Positions 33,061-41,792 of a DNA stretch of 64,000 nucleotides are shown piece after piece. Under the pieces are notes generated by a model. It was not told where the DNA came from, searched no databases, and saw only the letters and a program-made list of their open reading frames with translations. Within the stretch, counting starts at the first letter, position 1, and each line of letters opens with the position of its first letter. This stretch comes from Brotaphodocola faecis. Lineage in GTDB: Bacteria; Bacillota; Clostridia; Lachnospirales; Lachnospiraceae. A program made the position numbers and the translations under genes. Location: assembly GCF_040096075.1 (NCBI RefSeq), contig NZ_JBBMFJ010000020.1, forward strand, positions 7,542 to 71,541. The letters are read 5' to 3'.

Positions 33061-34041
33061 TTATTGTCCGTTTTCTGTATCGGTTGTATCTTTGTATTTC
33101 CCCACCGCTTCCATGCCATACCGGCTTTGAATGGTCTTGACCAGAATATCCAGGAAATCCCGTTCACAGTCAGAAATCACATGGCCTTTCCGACGGATCA
33201 GCTCCAGGCTTGAGCGGTAAGCGTCATGATCCACAAAGAAATAACGCACATGCTCAAACTTCTGCATATCATGGATATATCCAAGGCGGTTAAATCCAAT
33301 CCCAAGTCCAATATTCACCATGCTCATGATCACGTCAAAATGACTAATCTCGATCAGACGCCCGGGGCGGATACGGGCCTGCTGAAAGATGCGGTTCGCT
33401 GTCATACGCATGCTCTGGCCTGCCATCGGAATAATAAATGTTTCCCGGTCCAGGTATCGCACATCCAGGTGCGGATATGGTTCATTTCCCACCTGACAGG
33501 CATGCGCAATGGCCGGATGATGCTCCGGAAGAGCCAGAAGAACCCGTTCTCTGGCAATTTCCGTGCGGACCACATCCGGAATCTCCTCTGAACACACGGA
33601 AATTATGTAATCTACGGAGCCTTCCTGAAACATCTTCATCAGTTCTGCCTGATTTCCGTCCCGAAAGATCACTTCCACATCCGGATACTTTTCCATGAAA
33701 CGCTGCAATACCTCTGGCACAATGGAAATGGCACGGCGCTGCTGGATTCCCACGCGGATAGCCGGATGGCTCCTGTGCAGTTCATTCTCCACCAGCCTGT
33801 CGAATTCTGCCTTCAGCTCCAGCATTTTCTCGGCCCGCACCACATATTCTTCTCCGATGGATGTCAGTACAAAGGCCTTGCCTCTTCCCATACGCTCAAA
33901 CAGACGTACTCCCAGATATTTTTCCAGATTGCTGATGTAAACACTCAGCGCCGAGGGAGAAATGAAAAGCTCCTCCGCCGCCCGGGAAAGGCTCTGGCAG
34001 CGCGCCAGCGCGCATACATACTGCTGTTCCTTTAAGTTCAT
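33061..34041 (-). CDS. LysR-family transcriptional regulator
   Basis: A 326-aa regulator with an N-terminal winged helix-turn-helix (SLSRAAEELFISPSALSVYISNLEKYLG) and an effector-binding domain from residue ~90. It lies directly upstream of, and in line with, the YfcC carrier and amidohydrolase genes, which it probably controls; LysR genes are more often divergent from their targets. Its start overlaps the preceding stop (ATGA). Confidence 0.93.
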   Translation of the reverse strand: MNLKEQQYVCALARCQSLSRAAEELFISPSALSVYISNLEKYLGVRLFERMGRGKAFVLTSIGEEYVVRAEKMLELKAEFDRLVENELHRSHPAIRVGIQQRRAISIVPEVLQRFMEKYPDVEVIFRDGNQAELMKMFQEGSVDYIISVCSEEIPDVVRTEIARERVLLALPEHHPAIAHACQVGNEPYPHLDVRYLDRETFIIPMAGQSMRMTANRIFQQARIRPGRLIEISHFDVIMSMVNIGLGIGFNRLGYIHDMQKFEHVRYFFVDHDAYRSSLELIRRKGHVISDCERDFLDILVKTIQSRYGMEAVGKYKDTTDTENGQ

Positions 34042-34490
34042 GTCGGTTCACCTTCTGTCATCTCTTCCAGCTGCAGGCACAGCTGTACTCCTTGCTCCGC
34101 GTCACTTCGTTTTCCCGCGCCAGTCTCAATCAGGCCAAACCGGTCAAAGAGCGGATAAATATAAGAGACTCCGCGGATATCGCCCAGCGCTTTCGGCCGT
34201 TTCACATAGGGCTTTTCTCCCTCTGCCAGGCCTTCTTTCATCTTCAGCACATTCCGGAATGCCATCCGAATGGAGCTCCAGGTGATGGACTTGCTGTTCT
34301 CCCGCCGGTCGACCCAGAGTTCCTTTGTCAGGCCGCCGTGCTTTCCTTCCTTTAATGTGTAGGAATACGGAAGCCCGGACATGGTGCGAAGCGGTTCTCC
34401 CTGAAACGCCACGATACACGCCCAGAGATGTTCCTCTGATAAATCGGTCAGAAGATCGGCCACTGCCTTCTGTTTCTCATCCTGTTCCAT
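34038..34490 (-). CDS. Conserved hypothetical protein, coupled to lysR
   Basis: About 150 aa, soluble, mixed charge, with no recognised domain. Notable segments are LPYSYTLKEGKHGGLTKEL and WSSIRMAFRNVLKM. ATG at 34490 has AGGGG upstream; an in-frame start at 34550 gives 20 more residues. The stop overlaps the LysR start (ATGA), so the two are translated together. The function is unknown; it might modulate the regulator. Confidence 0.7.
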   Translation of the reverse strand: MEQDEKQKAVADLLTDLSEEHLWACIVAFQGEPLRTMSGLPYSYTLKEGKHGGLTKELWVDRRENSKSITWSSIRMAFRNVLKMKEGLAEGEKPYVKRPKALGDIRGVSYIYPLFDRFGLIETGAGKRSDAEQGVQLCLQLEEMTEGEPT

Positions 34491-34575
34491 AGCACCATGC
34501 CCCTTTTTCCTGTCAGTTTGTTCCAATTCATGCAATGCACGAACTGCCATTCACTTTCATAACATATGAAATTAG

Positions 34576-34708
34576 GTAACTGTTCAGTAGGTCTGCGCAT
34601 TCACTGCGCTGACCGTATGAAAACATGGGCTTGCAGGCAAAAATCCCATTGCCGAAGGCAATTTTCAATGGATTTTTGCCCGTAACTGTGAGGGTACTGA
34701 ACAGTTAT
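34576..34708 (-). mobile_element. MITE-like element, copy A (133 bp)
   Basis: Reverse-oriented copy with GTAACTGTTCAGTA at one end and TACTGAACAGTTA at the other. It is flanked by 8-bp direct repeats GAAATTAG (34568-34575 and 34709-34716). Inside are GGTCaGCGCA/TGCGCaGACC and GGCAAAAATCC.../GGATTTTTGCC hairpins. It has no coding capacity. It lies between the DUF gene coupled to lysR and the glycosylase gene. Confidence 0.9.
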
Positions 34709-34750
34709 GAAATTAGTATAGCACAAGACGCAGCATAACAAAAGAGGCTA

Positions 34751-34807
34751 CGTTACCGTTTGCGCAACGCGGGAACAGCATTGAGGCTGCATAGCCTCAA
34801 GCCCGCG
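34751..34807. repeat. Short repeat plus nested hairpin
   Basis: CGTTACCGTTTGCGCAACG (34751-34769) is the reverse form of the repeat at 12071 and 46554. It runs into a nested stem: CGCGGG/CCCGCG outside and TTGAGGCT-GCAT-AGCCTCAA inside (34781-34800). No gene lies here, and no T-tract follows on either strand. Its function is unknown. Confidence 0.45.
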
Positions 34808-34843
34808 ATATTGACTTTCTCCTGAAAAAAGCATACAGTTAAC

Positions 34844-34870
34844 GTAACTGTTCCGTGCCTTCACAGTCAC
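34844..34870 (+). repeat. Decayed left arm of the MITE-like element
   Basis: This 27-bp stretch begins GTAACTGTTC and ends CACAGTCAC, matching the deleted copy at 11971 with a few changes. No target duplication is visible, so it is an older remnant or a chance relic. It lies 63 nt before the glycosylase start. Confidence 0.5.
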
Positions 34871-34932
34871 GGGTTCACTACTGTTTACAGGCGGGAATTG
34901 TCCGAATGATTTCCCGCAGAAAGAGGTTTTCC

Positions 34933-35454
34933 ATGAATACCAGTTTCCATCCGCTTCCACCAGGCTACACCCATGTTCAGCATACTTTTGAGCCGGTCTT
35001 TGATGAACACTCCCGCATCCTGATCCTCGGAAGCTTTCCTTCCGTGAAGTCCCGGGAGAACCAGTTCTACTACGGACACCCGCAGAACCGCTTCTGGAAG
35101 CTCATGGCACTGCTTTTAAATGTACCGGTTCCCCAGTCCATAGACGAAAAAAAGACCATGCTTCTCACACATGGTCTTGCTCTCTGGGATGTCATTGCAT
35201 CCTGTGATATCAAAGGATCCAGCGACAGCAGTATCAAAAATGCGGTTCCCGCGGACATCAGCCGGATTTTGAAAGCAGCCGATATCCAAACGATCATCGC
35301 CAACGGTGGTACGGCATTCCGGCTTTACGGACGCTACTGTGAACCGGTCACCGGACGTCCGGCCGTGCTCTGCCCGTCCACCAGTCCCGCCAACGCGGCC
35401 TTCTCGCTGGAGCGGCTGATGGAATGCTGGAAACCCGTCATGAACCTAGTGTAG
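34933..35454 (+). CDS. Hypoxanthine/uracil DNA glycosylase (UDG family 6 type)
   Basis: A 173-aa DNA repair enzyme that removes deaminated bases. It matches the DNA-deoxyinosine glycosylase family: ILILGSFPSVKSRENQFYYG, HPQNRFWKLMA, GLALWDVIASC and the C-terminal LCPSTSPANA. ATG at 34933 has AGAGG upstream; an in-frame GTG at 34855 lies in repeat DNA and is unlikely. It is a single gene convergent with aroK. Confidence 0.88.
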   Translation: MNTSFHPLPPGYTHVQHTFEPVFDEHSRILILGSFPSVKSRENQFYYGHPQNRFWKLMALLLNVPVPQSIDEKKTMLLTHGLALWDVIASCDIKGSSDSSIKNAVPADISRILKAADIQTIIANGGTAFRLYGRYCEPVTGRPAVLCPSTSPANAAFSLERLMECWKPVMNLV

Positions 35455-35494
35455 TACCGCTGTCACAGGCCGCGTACTTGCTCCCGGCAATGTT

Positions 35495-36022
35495 CTACCG
35501 GGACAGTTCGCTGTCCTCCATCCGCTGTTCCATAATCTTACGGAGTTCGTCCACGCAGGCACCCAGCGTCTTTCCGGTCTCATCAATGGTCACATCCGCA
35601 TACTTTTCATAAAGCGGCACGCGCTCATTGTAAAGATCTAACAGGGTCATGCCATCCTTTAAGGCCACACCACGGTCTTTCAAGTCACCCAGGCGCTGCT
35701 TTACATCTTCATAGCTCAGCTTTAAGTACACCACGGTGCTGATCTCATGCAGGTGTTCCATGGCCTTCGGTCCGTAGATCACGCTGCCACCCGGAGCAAT
35801 CACGGAACGCTCCGTCTCCAGCTCTGCATTGATGTCTTCTTCAACCTTCAAAAAGCCGTCCGTCCCGCGCTCCGCGATGATCTCTTTTAAGAGCTGTCCA
35901 GTCTTCTCCTGGATCACGATGTCCACATCTACAAATGAATAGCCAAGGCGTTTTGCCAGCAGAACGCCAATGGTGCTCTTGCCGGATGCCGGCATGCCTA
36001 CCAGGGTAATGTTTGATTTCAT
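35495..36022 (-). CDS. aroK: Shikimate kinase
   Basis: Phosphorylates shikimate in the chorismate pathway. It is 175 aa with P-loop GMPASGKST, the DVD segment, VIAPGGSV and the lid/C-terminal NERVPLYEKYAD. The usual FR-x-x-E shikimate-binding Arg is Lys (GFLKVEE), and RPLL is RGVAL, variants common in clostridial enzymes. The start overlaps the flavin reductase stop (ATGA). Confidence 0.9.
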   Translation of the reverse strand: MKSNITLVGMPASGKSTIGVLLAKRLGYSFVDVDIVIQEKTGQLLKEIIAERGTDGFLKVEEDINAELETERSVIAPGGSVIYGPKAMEHLHEISTVVYLKLSYEDVKQRLGDLKDRGVALKDGMTLLDLYNERVPLYEKYADVTIDETGKTLGACVDELRKIMEQRMEDSELSR

Positions 36023-36705
36023 TTCGCTTTCCTCCGTGTGTGCTTCGCTGCTTCTGAACGTTTGCTGTTGTCTTTCCGGTTTTCTCTGCTGTTCTTTTTC
36101 CCGCTCACCTTTCCGGCAGTTTTTCCGCGAACAGTCTTTTTGTCATCTTTCCGTACTGAGTATCCGAATGTGCCGATCTTCTCTCCCAGTTCAAAATAGG
36201 TTCCGTGGGAGTAGCTTACCAGCTTCGCGTCATTTAAATGGAAGGTTCCCTTCTCATCCATGTAGCGGTCATCCACGGTGACACCCAGAATCTCCGCAAT
36301 AAACATATCGTGACTTCCAAGCTCCACCACCTGTTTTACCTTGCACTCCAGGTTTAACGGACTCTCCGCAATGCCCGGCGCGCTGATGTGCTGAGATGGA
36401 AGCGGTGTCAGCTTCATCTCTTTGAATTTATCGGTGTCGCGGCCGGATTTCACGCCGCAGTAATCGGTGGCAAACACCAGATCCTTCGTCACCAGATTCA
36501 CCACAAACTCTCCGGTCTCTTTGATGATGTCGTAAGAATAGCGCTCCTTCCGCACGGAAATGGAGAGCATAGCCGGGGCAGAGCAGACGGTTCCGGCCCA
36601 GGCTACCGTTATAATGTTTGGCTTTTCGCCCGGCCGTGTGCAGCTTACCATCACGGCCGGAACCGGGTACAGCATGTTGCCGCCCCGCCAGCTCTGTTTT
36701 CCCAT
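36019..36705 (-). CDS. Flavin reductase-like FMN-binding protein with basic tail
   Basis: A 228-aa protein with the flavin reductase split-barrel fold (NIITVAWAGTVCSAPAM, SYDIIKETGEFVVNL, SPLNLECKV, DMFIAEIL). Redox partner or substrate is unknown. After the core comes a ~40-residue Lys/Arg-rich tail (KKTVRGKTAGKVSGKKNSRE), which may bind nucleic acid or membrane. ATG at 36705 follows AAGGAG. It is coupled with aroK. Confidence 0.88.
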   Translation of the reverse strand: MGKQSWRGGNMLYPVPAVMVSCTRPGEKPNIITVAWAGTVCSAPAMLSISVRKERYSYDIIKETGEFVVNLVTKDLVFATDYCGVKSGRDTDKFKEMKLTPLPSQHISAPGIAESPLNLECKVKQVVELGSHDMFIAEILGVTVDDRYMDEKGTFHLNDAKLVSYSHGTYFELGEKIGTFGYSVRKDDKKTVRGKTAGKVSGKKNSRENRKDNSKRSEAAKHTRRKAK

Positions 36706-36715
36706 AATTTTCTCC

Positions 36716-38383
36716 TTATGCCTCGCAGGCAATCATGATGGACGGGATCAGCTGTTTCTTTCTGGATACCACGCCCGGAAGCTCTACCACGTTAGCCTCA
36801 TCGTCTGCACCGGCTTCTTCCATATGGAATGCGGTACGGATGAGTTCCTCTGCGCCCTCGCCCTCGCAGAGCAGGGAGGTGGACTCGGTCAGGATATTGG
36901 TCAGCATAAAGAAGATCATATCCACGCCGTGCTCCTCATGCGGCTTCTTTAAGAAGGGAAGCAGGCGCTCTTTTAACTCTACCAGCTCGTCTGCGTTCAG
37001 GGAGCTGATCTGGCCTACGCCGTAGCTGGTCTTGCCGGAGTTGAACAGCTTGAAATCCTGATAGAAGATCTCGTCATTGCTCTTGCCGCGCAGGTTGCTT
37101 CCTGCGGAGAACATGTCTGCTGCGTAGCGGTCCATGTCAATCTCAGCAATCTTTGCAAGCTCGGTAGCTGCCATTTTATCAATCGGAGTGCAGGTCGGGG
37201 AACGGAATAACAGGGTATCGGAGATGATCGCGCTGCAGAGCATGCCTGCGGTGGCCTTGTCAATCTCCACATTGTTCTCATGGTACATCTGGTAAACGAT
37301 GGTTGCGGTGCAGCCCACCGGCTGGTTGCGGAAGAATACCGGAGAGATGGTCTCAACAGTACCCAGCTTATGATGGTCGATGATCTCCTGGATGTCCGCG
37401 TTCTCCAGACCGTCTACCGCCTGGTTTTTCTCGTTATGGTCTACCAGGATGATCTGCTTTCCCTTGGCACCCAGTAAGTTTCTGCGGGAGATCATGCCCA
37501 GGTATTTGCCGTCCTTGTCCAGAACCGGGAAGTCACGGTGACGTTTGCTTGCCATAACCTCTTTCACATCATCGATGCAGTCGCTGTCCTCAAAGGTGAT
37601 CAGGTCCTCGGTCTTCATGAAATGGCCAATCGGCATACTCTGGTTGATGAGACGTGCTGCGGTGTAAGCATCGTACGGAGTAGTCATAACGGTGCAGCCA
37701 TGCTCCTGAGCCAGCTTGCGGATGGTCATGGAAACGGCCGCGCCCTCGCAGACGATGATGCAGTCTGCCTCCATCTCGATGGCGCACAGCTGGGACTCGT
37801 AACGGTTTCCCAGGATAACCAGGTCATGCTCGGAAATGTAGTACTCCATCATGTCCGGGTTTGCTGCTGCAATCAGAACCTTACCCTGATCAAAGTAATC
37901 ATTCTCATCGCCCACAACCATAGCGCCCTCCAGGGTCTCCAGAATGTTCTTGTACTGGGTGTGCGCTTTGGAAAGAATGCTGCTGTCTAACACGTTCATG
38001 TAGGATTTGGTGATATCACCGACGGTGATCAGGCCTTCCAGCACACCCTTCGCGCTGACTGCCGGCAGGGTTACAACATGGGCATCCTGCATCAGGTTCC
38101 ATGCTTTCTTTAAGGAAATGTTGCGGTCCACACCCTTGGTCGCGCGGATTTCAATATCCTTCACCTGGGTCTTTACGCTCTCTACCAGCTGCGGAGCCTC
38201 TACGCTGAAGTAGTTCAGTACATACTGGGTCTCCTCGTTGACATGACCGGCACGGCCTGCCACATACTCTTTTCCGGTGATTTTGGATTTTAATGCTGCG
38301 TAGCAGATTGCGGAACAGATGGAATCGGTATCCGGATTCTTATGACCGATTACGATGGTCCGTCTTCTTCTCTCTTCTGACAT
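36716..38383 (-). CDS. ppaC: Manganese-dependent inorganic pyrophosphatase with CBS/DRTGG insert
   Basis: Hydrolyses pyrophosphate. It is 555 aa: a DHH domain (GHKNPDTDSICSA), an inserted pair of CBS domains split by a DRTGG domain (residues ~70-310), then DHH (VDHNEKNQ, IIDHHKLG) and the DHHA2 domain. CBS-type pyrophosphatases are controlled by adenine nucleotides and, with DRTGG, by diadenosine polyphosphates. ATG at 38383 has GAGGAGG 6 nt upstream. It is probably co-transcribed with the flavin reductase and aroK genes. Confidence 0.93.
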   Translation of the reverse strand: MSEERRRRTIVIGHKNPDTDSICSAICYAALKSKITGKEYVAGRAGHVNEETQYVLNYFSVEAPQLVESVKTQVKDIEIRATKGVDRNISLKKAWNLMQDAHVVTLPAVSAKGVLEGLITVGDITKSYMNVLDSSILSKAHTQYKNILETLEGAMVVGDENDYFDQGKVLIAAANPDMMEYYISEHDLVILGNRYESQLCAIEMEADCIIVCEGAAVSMTIRKLAQEHGCTVMTTPYDAYTAARLINQSMPIGHFMKTEDLITFEDSDCIDDVKEVMASKRHRDFPVLDKDGKYLGMISRRNLLGAKGKQIILVDHNEKNQAVDGLENADIQEIIDHHKLGTVETISPVFFRNQPVGCTATIVYQMYHENNVEIDKATAGMLCSAIISDTLLFRSPTCTPIDKMAATELAKIAEIDMDRYAADMFSAGSNLRGKSNDEIFYQDFKLFNSGKTSYGVGQISSLNADELVELKERLLPFLKKPHEEHGVDMIFFMLTNILTESTSLLCEGEGAEELIRTAFHMEEAGADDEANVVELPGVVSRKKQLIPSIMIACEA

Positions 38384-38724
38384 AATGTCCTCCTCTTGTT
38401 GGTATTTATTAGAATCTCTTTTTGCTATTTTCACAAAGAATCGTTTCCACGCGAAATATAATTATAGATTTTGCACTATGTTTTACAGTTTGTTCATTCG
38501 TTGTTCATAATTTATTCACAACTTTCCCCTATACTAAAAACATCTTAAGAAAACGGTTGTAACTTGATGAAACAGTCAAATTGCACATAGATTTTTCATA
38601 ATTGCCCCGGTTGGACGAAAGTCCACCGGGGTCTCCTCATTTTATATGATTTTACGCGGTTTTGCAATAGTTTACCCGGAGCAATCACGCTCCGGGTATT
38701 TCTTTTTTCAATACATTTGCTATT
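38384..38724. other. 341-nt gap without a recognised gene
   Basis: The region separates ppaC from glk and is AT-rich in its first half (TTGTTCATTCG, TATACT). It holds a 27-nt hairpin CCCCGGT.GGAC-GAAA-GTCC.CCGGGG at 38605-38631 and the plus-oriented terminator at 38674-38708. No open frame with a good ribosome site was found. A plus-strand small RNA is possible; see findings. Confidence 0.5.
38674..38708 (+). terminator. Intrinsic terminator pointing along the plus strand
   Basis: ACCCGGAG pairs with CTCCGGGT (8 bp, 8-nt loop) and is followed by ATTTCTTTTTT on the plus strand. On the minus strand, where glk ends 17 nt before the stem, there is no T-tract. No plus-strand gene is visible upstream. 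Confidence 0.7.
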
Positions 38725-39678
38725 CTACCCAAGTACCAGGCGGGCTGCCCCGTAGATTCCCGCGTCATTTCCCAGCTTCGCAAGTCCAATGATACCCTTG
38801 TTCTGGGAAATCGGAGAGTAATGCTGATAGTATTTGTCAATGATATCGATCAGGAACTGGCCTGCCTTGGAAACGCCGCCGCCAATGACAAACATCTCCG
38901 GATCCACGGTCATGGCAATACCTGCCAGCGCCATGCCCAGATAACGGCCCACGGTCTCCACAACGGAGAGAGCCAGCTCATCTCCGGCCTTCGCTGCATC
39001 CAGAACATCCTTCGCGGTTACATCATCCCCATACTGGCGAAGGACGGACGGAGTCTCTTCTCCGGCCATGCGGCGTCTTGCCTCTCTGGCAATGCCGGTG
39101 GCGCTGGCAATCTGCTCCACGCAGCCCACTCCGCCGCAGTTACAGTGTTCCCACTCTTCATCGCGGATATGAATATGGCCGATTTCTCCGCCCAGTCCGT
39201 GTTTTCCGGCAATGATCTTCTCATCAATGATAATGCCGCCGCCCACGCCGGTTCCCAGGGTTACCATGACAATATCGGTAAAGCCCATGCCGCCGCCGCG
39301 CCACATCTCGCCCAGGGCTGCCACATTGGCATCGTTTCCGCTCTTAACCGGAATGTTGTCCAGCATGGCGCTCAGTTCTTTCTGCGGGTTCACATCCCGC
39401 CAGCCCAGGTTTACGCAGACCTCCACATAACCGTCCGGCAGAACCGGCCCCGGAATTCCCATGCCTGCTCCAAGGATATCTGACAGATGGATCTCTTTTT
39501 CCGTGAGGACTTCCCGGATGGATGCTGCCACATCCTCTAATATATAGCGGCCGCCCTCTTCTTTTCTGGTCGGAACCTCCCATTTAAACAGCAGGGTGCC
39601 ATCCGTTTCAAATAAACCGATCTTGACTGAAGTTCCCCCCACGTCAATTCCAATGCATTTTTTTTCGCTTTCGTGCAT
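38725..39678 (-). CDS. glk: ROK-family glucokinase
   Basis: Phosphorylates glucose to glucose 6-phosphate. It is 317 aa with the ATP-binding GIDVGGTSVKIGLF, sugar-binding GNDANVAALGE, GTGVGGGII and EIGHIHI, and the ROK zinc motif CNCGGVGCVEQ. ATG at 39678 follows AAGGAG by 6 nt. It lies downstream of transketolase in the same direction, so both may serve glucose catabolism. Confidence 0.94.
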   Translation of the reverse strand: MHESEKKCIGIDVGGTSVKIGLFETDGTLLFKWEVPTRKEEGGRYILEDVAASIREVLTEKEIHLSDILGAGMGIPGPVLPDGYVEVCVNLGWRDVNPQKELSAMLDNIPVKSGNDANVAALGEMWRGGGMGFTDIVMVTLGTGVGGGIIIDEKIIAGKHGLGGEIGHIHIRDEEWEHCNCGGVGCVEQIASATGIAREARRRMAGEETPSVLRQYGDDVTAKDVLDAAKAGDELALSVVETVGRYLGMALAGIAMTVDPEMFVIGGGVSKAGQFLIDIIDKYYQHYSPISQNKGIIGLAKLGNDAGIYGAARLVLG

Positions 39679-39704
39679 ATCTTGCTCCTTCCCAAAACCC
39701 ACAT

Positions 39705-39728
39705 CGCCCGGCAGTTTTCTGCCGGGCG
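39705..39728 (-). terminator. Hairpin after transketolase
   Basis: CGCCCGGCAG pairs perfectly with CTGCCGGGCG around TTTT, about 30 nt beyond the tkt stop. No strong T-tract follows on the minus strand (ATGTGGGTTTTGG), so termination may be partial, with read-through to glk. Confidence 0.6.
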
Positions 39729-39758
39729 GTACGGACTACATGTTCATTTTATCATATC

Positions 39759-41747
39759 TTACAGGCTGCGTGCTACCTCAGCAACGTGCTCTGCAGTAAA
39801 TCCAAAGTGCTCAAAGAGCTGTGCTGCCGGACCGCTTGCACCGAAACCAGTCATGGTCACACATGCGCCGTCCAGGCCAACATATTTGCCCCAGCCAAAG
39901 TCGCTCAGTGCTTCTACCGCAACACGTTTGCGAACAGCTTTCGGAAGTACGGACTCCTTGTATTCTGCGGACTGCTCCTCGAACAGATCCATACACGGCA
40001 TGGATACGACGCGTACCTTTCTGCCCTCTGCTGCCAGAATCTCTTTTGCCTTTACAGATAACTCTACCTCGGAACCGGAAGCAATGAGGATCAGATCCGG
40101 GGTTCCCTCGCAGTCATCGATGACATAGCCGCCCTTTAACGTATCCTTGCAGCTGCCCGGCATCGGAGCCAGGTTCTGTCTGGAAAGTACCAGTGCGGTC
40201 GGGGTGGTCTTGGAGGTTACTGCGCTGTACCATGCAGCTGCGGTCTCGGTTGCGTCACACGGACGGAATACATGGAAGTTCGGCATTGCGCGGAACATAG
40301 CCAGCTGCTCGATTGGCTCATGGGTCGGGCCATCCTCACCTACGCCAATGCTGTCGTGGGTGAATACGAAGGTTAACGGCAGTTTCATTAAAGCAGACAG
40401 ACGTGCCATCGGCTTGGTGTAATCACTGAATACGAAGAAGGTGGATACGTAGGTACGCAGGCCGCCGTGCAGCATCATACCATTTCCGATTGCGGTCATA
40501 GCCAGCTCCCGGACGCCAAAGTGCATGTTTCTGCCAGCGTAATCTGCCTTGGAGAAATCTGCCTCATCATTCATATGAGTCTTGTTGGACGGAGCCAGGT
40601 CAGCAGAACCGCCGATCAGGTTCGGCATGCGGTCTTTTAACTTGTTGATGACCTTGCCGGACAGGTTACGGGTTGCCTCAGCCTTCTCGCTGTTTGCCCA
40701 GAAGGACTCATCCTCCATGAGTACTTTTGCCAGCTCGTCGGTGCCGCCGTAGTACTGGTTCCAGAGTGCTTCCATCTCCGGGTACTCCTGGCAGTATGCA
40801 GCGAACATCACGTTCCATGCTGCCTCAACCTCTGCCTTCTCCTCTGCAGCCTTTGCGTAGTGGTCATAAACCTCCTGCGGTACATAGAACGGCTCCTTAG
40901 ACGGCCAGCCCAGGAAGTCCTTCATAGCCTCAATGTTCTCCTCACCTAAAGGCTCGCCATGCGCGCTTGCCTTGCCCTGTTTAGCCGGGCAGCCGTAACC
41001 GATCTGGGTATGGATGGTGATGAAGGACGGGCGGGTGGTATCTGCCTTTGCCTCCTCGATGGCTTTGCCGATTTCCTCTAAGTTGTTGCCATCTGCAACG
41101 TCCAGAGTCTGGAAGCCAAATGCAGCCATGCGCTCCTGTACATTCTCGGTGAATGCGATATCGGTGCTTCCCTCGATGGAGATGCGGTTGGAATCATATA
41201 ATACGATGAGCTTGGAGAGGCCCAGGGTTCCTGCCAGGGAGAATGCCTCGGAGGAAATGCCTTCCATCATACAGCCGTCGCCGCCCAGTACATAGGTGTA
41301 ATGGTCAACGACCGGATAGTTTTCTTTGTTGAAGATGGCTGCCAGATGTGCCTCTGCTGCTGCCATGCCGACTGCCATGCCCATGCCGGCACCTAACGGT
41401 CCGGTGGTAGCCTCAACACCAACGGTGTGGCCATACTCCGGATGGCCTGCGGTCTTGGAGCCTAACTGACGGAAATTCATCAGATCTTCCTTGGACAGAT
41501 CGCCATATCCGAATAAATGGAGCAGGGAGTATAACAGCATGGAGCCATGACCGCCGGATAAGATAAAGCGGTCGCGGTTTGCCCACTGCGGATCTGCCGG
41601 ATTGTGGTTCATGTGGTTCATCCAGAGCTCATATGCTGCCGGAGCACTGCCTAACGGGAGACCCGGATGACCGGATTTAGCTTTCTGGATCGCGTCTGCG
41701 GATAATACGCGGATCGCGTTCACAGACATGGTATCGATAGTGTTCAT
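39759..41747 (-). CDS. tkt: Transketolase
   Basis: Thiamine pyrophosphate enzyme of the non-oxidative pentose phosphate pathway. It is 662 aa, the usual length. Motifs include SGHPGLPLGSAP, the TPP motif GDGCMMEG with the downstream NRISIEG, and DSIGVGEDGPTHEPIEQL. ATG at 41747 follows AGGAGG by 8 nt. The DUF5711 gene ends 45 nt upstream. Confidence 0.97.
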   Translation of the reverse strand: MNTIDTMSVNAIRVLSADAIQKAKSGHPGLPLGSAPAAYELWMNHMNHNPADPQWANRDRFILSGGHGSMLLYSLLHLFGYGDLSKEDLMNFRQLGSKTAGHPEYGHTVGVEATTGPLGAGMGMAVGMAAAEAHLAAIFNKENYPVVDHYTYVLGGDGCMMEGISSEAFSLAGTLGLSKLIVLYDSNRISIEGSTDIAFTENVQERMAAFGFQTLDVADGNNLEEIGKAIEEAKADTTRPSFITIHTQIGYGCPAKQGKASAHGEPLGEENIEAMKDFLGWPSKEPFYVPQEVYDHYAKAAEEKAEVEAAWNVMFAAYCQEYPEMEALWNQYYGGTDELAKVLMEDESFWANSEKAEATRNLSGKVINKLKDRMPNLIGGSADLAPSNKTHMNDEADFSKADYAGRNMHFGVRELAMTAIGNGMMLHGGLRTYVSTFFVFSDYTKPMARLSALMKLPLTFVFTHDSIGVGEDGPTHEPIEQLAMFRAMPNFHVFRPCDATETAAAWYSAVTSKTTPTALVLSRQNLAPMPGSCKDTLKGGYVIDDCEGTPDLILIASGSEVELSVKAKEILAAEGRKVRVVSMPCMDLFEEQSAEYKESVLPKAVRKRVAVEALSDFGWGKYVGLDGACVTMTGFGASGPAAQLFEHFGFTAEHVAEVARSL

Positions 41748-41792
41748 TGGTGAGACCTCCTGGTATGATATAATTTTGTATTGCATATGTGG

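Noticed and set aside
34855..34932. A longer glycosylase starting at GTG 34855
   Set aside because: The extra codons come from the decayed MITE arm, and the ATG at 34933 has a proper ribosome site.
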